DNA from: Streptomyces sp. DT2A-34
GTDB taxonomy: Bacteria; Actinomycetota; Actinomycetes; Streptomycetales; Streptomycetaceae
Direction of reading: 5' to 3'
NCBI RefSeq assembly: GCF_030499515.1
Contig: NZ_JASTWJ010000001.1
Span: 7,730,001-7,794,000, forward strand
Length of the DNA: 64,000 nt
A model generated the notes under the pieces. That model was not told the origin of the DNA. It did no database searches and saw nothing but the letters and a program-made list of their open reading frames with translations. The first letter of the stretch is position 1, and each line of letters opens with the position of its first letter. This document shows, piece by piece, positions 59,428 through 64,000 of the stretch. The position numbers and the translations under genes are program-made.

Positions 59428-60344
59428 AGGGCTCCTCCTTGGGCGCGGCGACGGTCCATCCGGGCCGTCACCCAGTCCGTGAAGCGGGTCATCGGGATGG
59501 TCAGCGCCACGAAGACCAGGCCCGCGACGATGTACGGCGTGTAGTTGAGACTGCGGCCCGCGATGATGTCCGCGGCCCGTACGGCGTCCACCGCACCGCC
59601 GATCGACACCAGCCCGGTGTCCTTCTGCAGCGACACCAGGTCGTTCAGCAGCGGCGGCACCTGACGGCGCACGGCCTGGGGCAGGACGACGTGCCGCAGC
59701 GCCTGCCGGTTGGTGAGGCCGAGGGAGCGGGCCGCGGCGCGCTGCGAGGGGTGGACGGACTCGATGCCGGCGCGGAACACCTCGGCTACGTACGCCGAGT
59801 AGGTCAGCGTCAGCGCGGTACCGCCCAGCAGTACCGGATCGACGGTCACGCCCTGCAGCCGCAGCGCGGGGACGCCCAAGACGACGATCATCAAGTTAAT
59901 GATGAGCGGAAGCCCGCGGAAGAAGTCCGTGTACGCCGCCGCCAGCGCCCGCAGAGGGAAGAACACCGGGCCACGCAGCGTACGCGCGACGGCGATGAGC
60001 ATCCCGAGGACCAGCACGGCCGCACCGCAGACCAGCAGCAGCCGGACGTTGAGCCAGAGCCCTTCGAGGACCTTGGGGAACGCCTCGCGCGCGTACTGCC
60101 CGTTGAAGAACGTCTCCTTGGTACGTGGCCAGCCCGGCGCGTTGACCACGACCAGGTAGAGAGCGACGCCGGTGACCAGGGTGGAGAGGGCGGCGATCGC
60201 CGTGGCGCGGCGGGCGCGGTTGCGCTTGTAGCGCTCGCGGTCGAGACGTCGCTGCGAGGGGACGTAGCCGTCGCCGCCCGCGCCGGACATGCCGCCGTTG
60301 TCGTCCGCGCCCTCCTGGCCGGACTCCGCCTTCGTGACCGTCAC
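59424..60344 (-). CDS. Amino-acid ABC transporter permease
   Basis: 306 residues. Cytosolic N-terminus of about 45 residues, then membrane helices with the HisM/GlnP family motif EVFRAGIESVHPSQRAAARS and LGLTNRQALRHVVLPQAVR (EAA loop), which contacts the ATPase. FFRGLPLIINLMIV belongs to the third helix. GTG 60344 overlaps the stop of the binding-protein gene as GTGA. A second permease is not present, so it acts as a homodimer. Confidence 0.93.
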   Translation of the reverse strand: MTVTKAESGQEGADDNGGMSGAGGDGYVPSQRRLDRERYKRNRARRATAIAALSTLVTGVALYLVVVNAPGWPRTKETFFNGQYAREAFPKVLEGLWLNVRLLLVCGAAVLVLGMLIAVARTLRGPVFFPLRALAAAYTDFFRGLPLIINLMIVVLGVPALRLQGVTVDPVLLGGTALTLTYSAYVAEVFRAGIESVHPSQRAAARSLGLTNRQALRHVVLPQAVRRQVPPLLNDLVSLQKDTGLVSIGGAVDAVRAADIIAGRSLNYTPYIVAGLVFVALTIPMTRFTDWVTARMDRRRAQGGAL

Positions 60345-61225
60345 TTGAGCACCGGAGCGTCGACGGCGTCCGACAGCCACTGCTGCTCGAGCTTGGCCAG
60401 GGTGCCGTCCTTGCGCAGCGTGTCCACGGCGTCGGTCACGCACGCGGTGAGCGCGCTGCCCTTGTCGAGCACGAGCCCGAACTGCTCCGGCGTACCGCCC
60501 TGGTTCTCGAACTGCCCGACGATCGTCGCGTCCGTCACCTCGGCCGCGGTGATGTAGAAGGCGGTCGGCAGGTCGACGACGATGGCGTCGACCTGACCGT
60601 TCTTCAGCGCGGACTTGGCCTGGTCGTTCTTGGCGTACGCTGCGGCTTCCTGCGTCGGCTTCACCACGTCGTCGATGTAATCCAGGCTGGTGGTGCCGAC
60701 CTGTGCGCCCAGCTTGAGGCCCTTCAGGTCCGCGATGCTCTTCGCCTGGGCGGCCTTGGTGCCCTTCAACGCGATGACGGCCTGGCGGACGTCGTAGTAG
60801 CCGGAGGAGAAGTCCACGGCCTTCTTGCGCTCGTCGCTGATCGACACCTGGTTGATGTCGAAGTCGAAGGTCTTCTCGCCGGGCGCGAAGGCCTTGTTGA
60901 ACGGCACGCTCTGCCAGACGACGGCGCTCTTGTCGTAGCCGAGCTGCTTCGCCACGGCGTACGCGACCGCCGACTCGAATCCCTCACCGCCCGCGGGCTT
61001 GTCGTCCTTGAACCAGGGCTCGTACGCCGGTTCATCGGTGGCGATCGTCAGCTTGCCGGAGGCCTGGGTGGCCAACTTGCCCTTGGCACAGGTGTTCCCG
61101 GCCGACCCCGACGGCGCGTCGGCGGCCTTGTCGTCCGGCTGTGGAGCACAGCCGAGAGCGGTGGCGAGCAGGGCGGTTGTTGCGACGGCGACGGCGCGGC
61201 GCAGCGCGCGAGGGGCAAGGTGCAT
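60341..61225 (-). CDS. Amino-acid ABC transporter, lipoprotein binding protein
   Basis: 294 residues. Lipoprotein signal with lipobox LATALGC (Cys about residue 23), then a type II periplasmic-like binding domain: KLTIATDEPAYEPWFKDD, GFESAVAYAVAKQLGY, VSISDERKKAVDFSSGYYD and LKGLKLGAQVGTTSLDYI. The polar amino-acid family is clear; the ligand is not. I start at ATG 61225 (MHLAPRALRRAV), which gives a proper signal peptide. First gene of the operon. Confidence 0.92.
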   Translation of the reverse strand: MHLAPRALRRAVAVATTALLATALGCAPQPDDKAADAPSGSAGNTCAKGKLATQASGKLTIATDEPAYEPWFKDDKPAGGEGFESAVAYAVAKQLGYDKSAVVWQSVPFNKAFAPGEKTFDFDINQVSISDERKKAVDFSSGYYDVRQAVIALKGTKAAQAKSIADLKGLKLGAQVGTTSLDYIDDVVKPTQEAAAYAKNDQAKSALKNGQVDAIVVDLPTAFYITAAEVTDATIVGQFENQGGTPEQFGLVLDKGSALTACVTDAVDTLRKDGTLAKLEQQWLSDAVDAPVLK

Positions 61226-61465
61226 GGCGGGAGATTGACAGTACATCGTCGTGTTTGTCGAGGTCAGGACGGTAACTGTCCGCATAGTGGGAACGGTTGT
61301 TGCGTTCCTGTGAACAAGCCCTCGGTGCGCCGCCGGGGCCGCCGGCCGAGGGCGGGGATGGAGAGACCGGCGGCCCTTACCGCTCAGGAGCCGTCATCCT
61401 GTGCGGGGCTGCTTCCAGTTGACCGCGCAACAACGTCCGCCGGGAGCGCGCGCGTGGCACCGGCG

Positions 61466-61484
61466 CGTGTGAACGATTCACACG
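61466..61484. promoter_or_regulatory. Inverted repeat between ABC operon and MBL gene
   Basis: CGTGTGAA-CGA-TTCACACG, perfect 8-base arms. It is in the 314-base gap upstream of the ABC operon, about 240 bases from its start, and 56 bases from the MBL stop. The rest of the gap holds only CG-rich direct repeats (GCGCGCTCAC three times, about 61503-61543). Confidence 0.5.
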
Positions 61485-61539
61485 GGGCGCGTACGCGGGG
61501 GTGCGCGCTCACGTCCGCGCGCTCACCGTCCTCGCGCGC

Positions 61540-62193
61540 TCACCAGCCCCGCGCGCGCCACTCCGGCAGCTGCGGCCGTTCCGCGCCCAGCGTCGTGTCG
61601 TTGCCGTGGCCCGGGTAGACCCAGGTCTCGTCCGGCAGCACATCGAAGATCTTCGTCTCGACGTCGTGGATCAGGCTGGCGAACGCCTTTGGATCCTTAC
61701 GGGTGTTGCCCACGCCGCCCGGGAACAGGCAGTCCCCGGTGAACACATGGGGATGCCCGTGCGGGTCGTCGTAGACGAGGGCGATCGAACCCGGCGTGTG
61801 CCCGACCAGGTGGCGCGCGGTGAGCTCCACGCGCCCCACCCGGATGGTGTCGCCGTCGTCGACCAGGACGTCGGTCGGCACCGGGATGCCCTCGGCGTCG
61901 TCGCGTCCGGCATAAATGCGTGCCCCGGTGGCCTCGACGACGGCGGCGAGGGCCTGCCAGTGGTCGCCGTGCTGGTGCGTGGTGACGACGGACGCGATGC
62001 CGTCGTCACCGATCATGCCGAGCAGCGCCTCCGCGTCGTTGGCGGCGTCGATCAGCAGTTGCTCGTCCGTGGCCCGGCAGCGCAGCAGATAGGCGTTGTT
62101 GTTCATCGGGCCGACCGCGATCTTGGTGATCATCAGGTCCTTGAGCTCATGCACGTCGGCGGGGCCACCGACCGTCACCTGTCCGCTGTACAT
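61540..62193 (-). CDS. MBL-fold hydrolase, glyoxalase II-like
   Basis: 217 residues. Metal-binding motif HQHGDH near 96-101, with LVGHTPGSIALVY, FTGDCLFPGGVGNT and a final PGHGND supplying the other ligands. It resembles actinobacterial hydroxyacylglutathione/mycothiol hydrolase-type enzymes and persulfide dioxygenase relatives; which thioester it acts on is not seen. Two adjacent ATGs (62196, 62193); I use the inner one. The mycothiol-dependent enzyme gene lies 47 bases upstream on the same strand. Confidence 0.87.
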   Translation of the reverse strand: MYSGQVTVGGPADVHELKDLMITKIAVGPMNNNAYLLRCRATDEQLLIDAANDAEALLGMIGDDGIASVVTTHQHGDHWQALAAVVEATGARIYAGRDDAEGIPVPTDVLVDDGDTIRVGRVELTARHLVGHTPGSIALVYDDPHGHPHVFTGDCLFPGGVGNTRKDPKAFASLIHDVETKIFDVLPDETWVYPGHGNDTTLGAERPQLPEWRARGW

Positions 62194-62240
62194 CATGGCG
62201 GCAGCCTATAGCGGGAGAGCGGTCCAGGGCGGTCCAGGAG

Positions 62241-62927
62241 CTACAGCGGGGGGAGCGACGGCAGCGGGCCGCCCTCCACGGTCAGCCCGGATCCGTCGCG
62301 GCGCCCGGCGAGCCAGCCGAGCAGCTCGGGCGCGGGACCTCGGACGGTGATCTCTGCGGTGTCCGCCTCCCGGCCTGTGCTCCACGCGCGCGTGCCGTCC
62401 GCGAGACGGGTCGGCGGCACATCGGGGTGCCCGGTGAACCGCTCGGCGAGGAAGTCGATCTCCCGCTCCACGAACTCCGCCGGCAGGTCCTCCAACTCGT
62501 ACCCGATCCCGAGATCCACGTGATGCAACTCCACCTCGACCCAGCGCCGGAACGGCACCCGGGCCGCCGCGTCGGTGACCCCATTGCGCAGCTCCACGGT
62601 GCGCGACCAGTCCGCGGGCGCCGCCCCCGTCTCCTGGAAGCGGGCCGCGCTCTCGCGTACGTCTGTGAGCTGCGCGTCGAGGGGGCGCGGGGCGTCGCGC
62701 TCGATGTCGGCGTCCCGGGCCGTCGCCGAAACGTACATGGGGCGCCCTTGGAGGACGTTCACGAGGGCGTCGGCATTGCGGGCGAGGTGTGCGAGGACGT
62801 GGCCGCGGCTCCAGCCGGGGAGCCGTGACGGCTCGGCCACCGACGCGTTGTCCAGCTTGGCCGCTGCGGTGAGCAGCCGTTCCGTCGCTTCACGTACAGA
62901 CACCAGGTCACGAGCGTGATCAATCAT
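62241..62927 (-). CDS. Maleylpyruvate isomerase-type mycothiol-dependent protein
   Basis: 228 residues. DinB-like N-terminal four-helix domain with LPGWSRGHVLAHLARNADAL (first metal His), and VEVELHHVDLGIGYELEDLP with Glu and His completing the zinc triad. The C-terminal MDMPI_C domain has AEITVRGPAPELLGWLAGR. Such enzymes use mycothiol as cofactor or detoxifying thiol. ATG 62927 lies 11 bases after TAATGT. It is followed by the MBL hydrolase gene, a sensible partner for mycothiol conjugates or esters. Confidence 0.88.
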   Translation of the reverse strand: MIDHARDLVSVREATERLLTAAAKLDNASVAEPSRLPGWSRGHVLAHLARNADALVNVLQGRPMYVSATARDADIERDAPRPLDAQLTDVRESAARFQETGAAPADWSRTVELRNGVTDAAARVPFRRWVEVELHHVDLGIGYELEDLPAEFVEREIDFLAERFTGHPDVPPTRLADGTRAWSTGREADTAEITVRGPAPELLGWLAGRRDGSGLTVEGGPLPSLPPL

Positions 62928-63072
62928 GGTGCTGACATTAGCCCCGCCACACCTTTGGGTGAAGGTGGTGAACGAGTGCCGTAAATCGAATGCGCGTGCT
63001 ATAGGGTCGGTCTCGGCGTCGGGCATGCTGGATGGTCCGGGATTGTTGTCCCATTCGGGAATCCGACCGGCG

Positions 63073-63095
63073 TTGTCAGTGGCTCCCCCTAGTCT
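63073..63095 (+). promoter_or_regulatory. RecA-NDp type damage promoter of uvrA
   Basis: TTGTCAGTG (63073-63081), 8 bases, TAGTCT (63090-63095). Full match to the consensus; it lies 56 bases before the uvrA GTG. Confidence 0.85.
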
Positions 63096-63151
63096 GAAAA
63101 AGCACGGGGGCCTCGCCCCTGTCACTTCTCTCAAGAAAGGTGCGGACCGGC

Positions 63152-64000
<849 letters not shown>

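Overview
The window is high-GC DNA with a strong G/C bias at third codon positions. It has GTG and ATG starts, many leaderless promoters, an actinobacterial four-repeat rpsA, mycothiol-type enzymes, an XRE/DUF397/ATPase triad and two repeat types typical of Streptomyces intergenic DNA. I read it as a Streptomyces chromosome, in the core segment that runs from rpsA to uvrB to uvrA in other members of the genus.

Layout. 1-8 kb: a methyltransferase fragment, rpsA with its promoter and terminator, a PAC2 protein, coaE, a frameshifted TPR gene, small membrane proteins, an S4 RNA-binding protein and a family 5 uracil-DNA glycosylase. 8-12 kb: an FCD-type GntR regulator divergent from a hydantoin-type permease and racemase pair with a perfect palindromic operator, then GNAT/RidA genes and a broken GNAT gene. 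12-17 kb: an accessory island with a TIR-NTPase (STAND-like) gene. Its C-terminal domain is a paralogue of the product of the divergently transcribed neighbour, and a nucleotidyltransferase follows. 17-27 kb: FUSC protein, amidohydrolase, ABC exporter, the ATPase/XRE/DUF397 regulatory triad, a SAM methyltransferase and a phosphatase. 27-37 kb: a rifampin-phosphotransferase-like PEP/pyruvate-binding protein with a membrane partner, a broken MocR regulator, an AhpD-like protein, gltD, and several short proteins separated by tandem repeats. 37-47 kb: F420-type oxidoreductase, CBS protein, CorA, the psuK-psuG pair, MFS, O6-methylguanine methyltransferase, GDPD and MHYT protein. 47-54 kb: uvrB, a TerD cluster and TerC behind a manganese-type (yybP-ykoY) riboswitch. 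54-64 kb: cation antiporter, MFS, LD-carboxypeptidase-like protein, aroQ, an amino-acid ABC transporter, MBL hydrolase, mycothiol-dependent enzyme and the start of uvrA.

How genes work together. uvrA, uvrB, the O6-methylguanine methyltransferase gene and terD each carry the same promoter architecture (TGTCAGTG, 8 bases, TAnnnT). It matches the LexA-independent DNA-damage promoter known as RecA-NDp, which depends on PafBC in mycobacteria. This points to one damage regulon that includes a tellurite-type stress gene.

Four genes are frameshifted (TPR, GNAT, MocR, monooxygenase-like). Two of these breaks sit in CG dinucleotide runs, so sequencing error must be excluded. The window is also unusually rich in short tandem repeats, several of them inside coding sequence.
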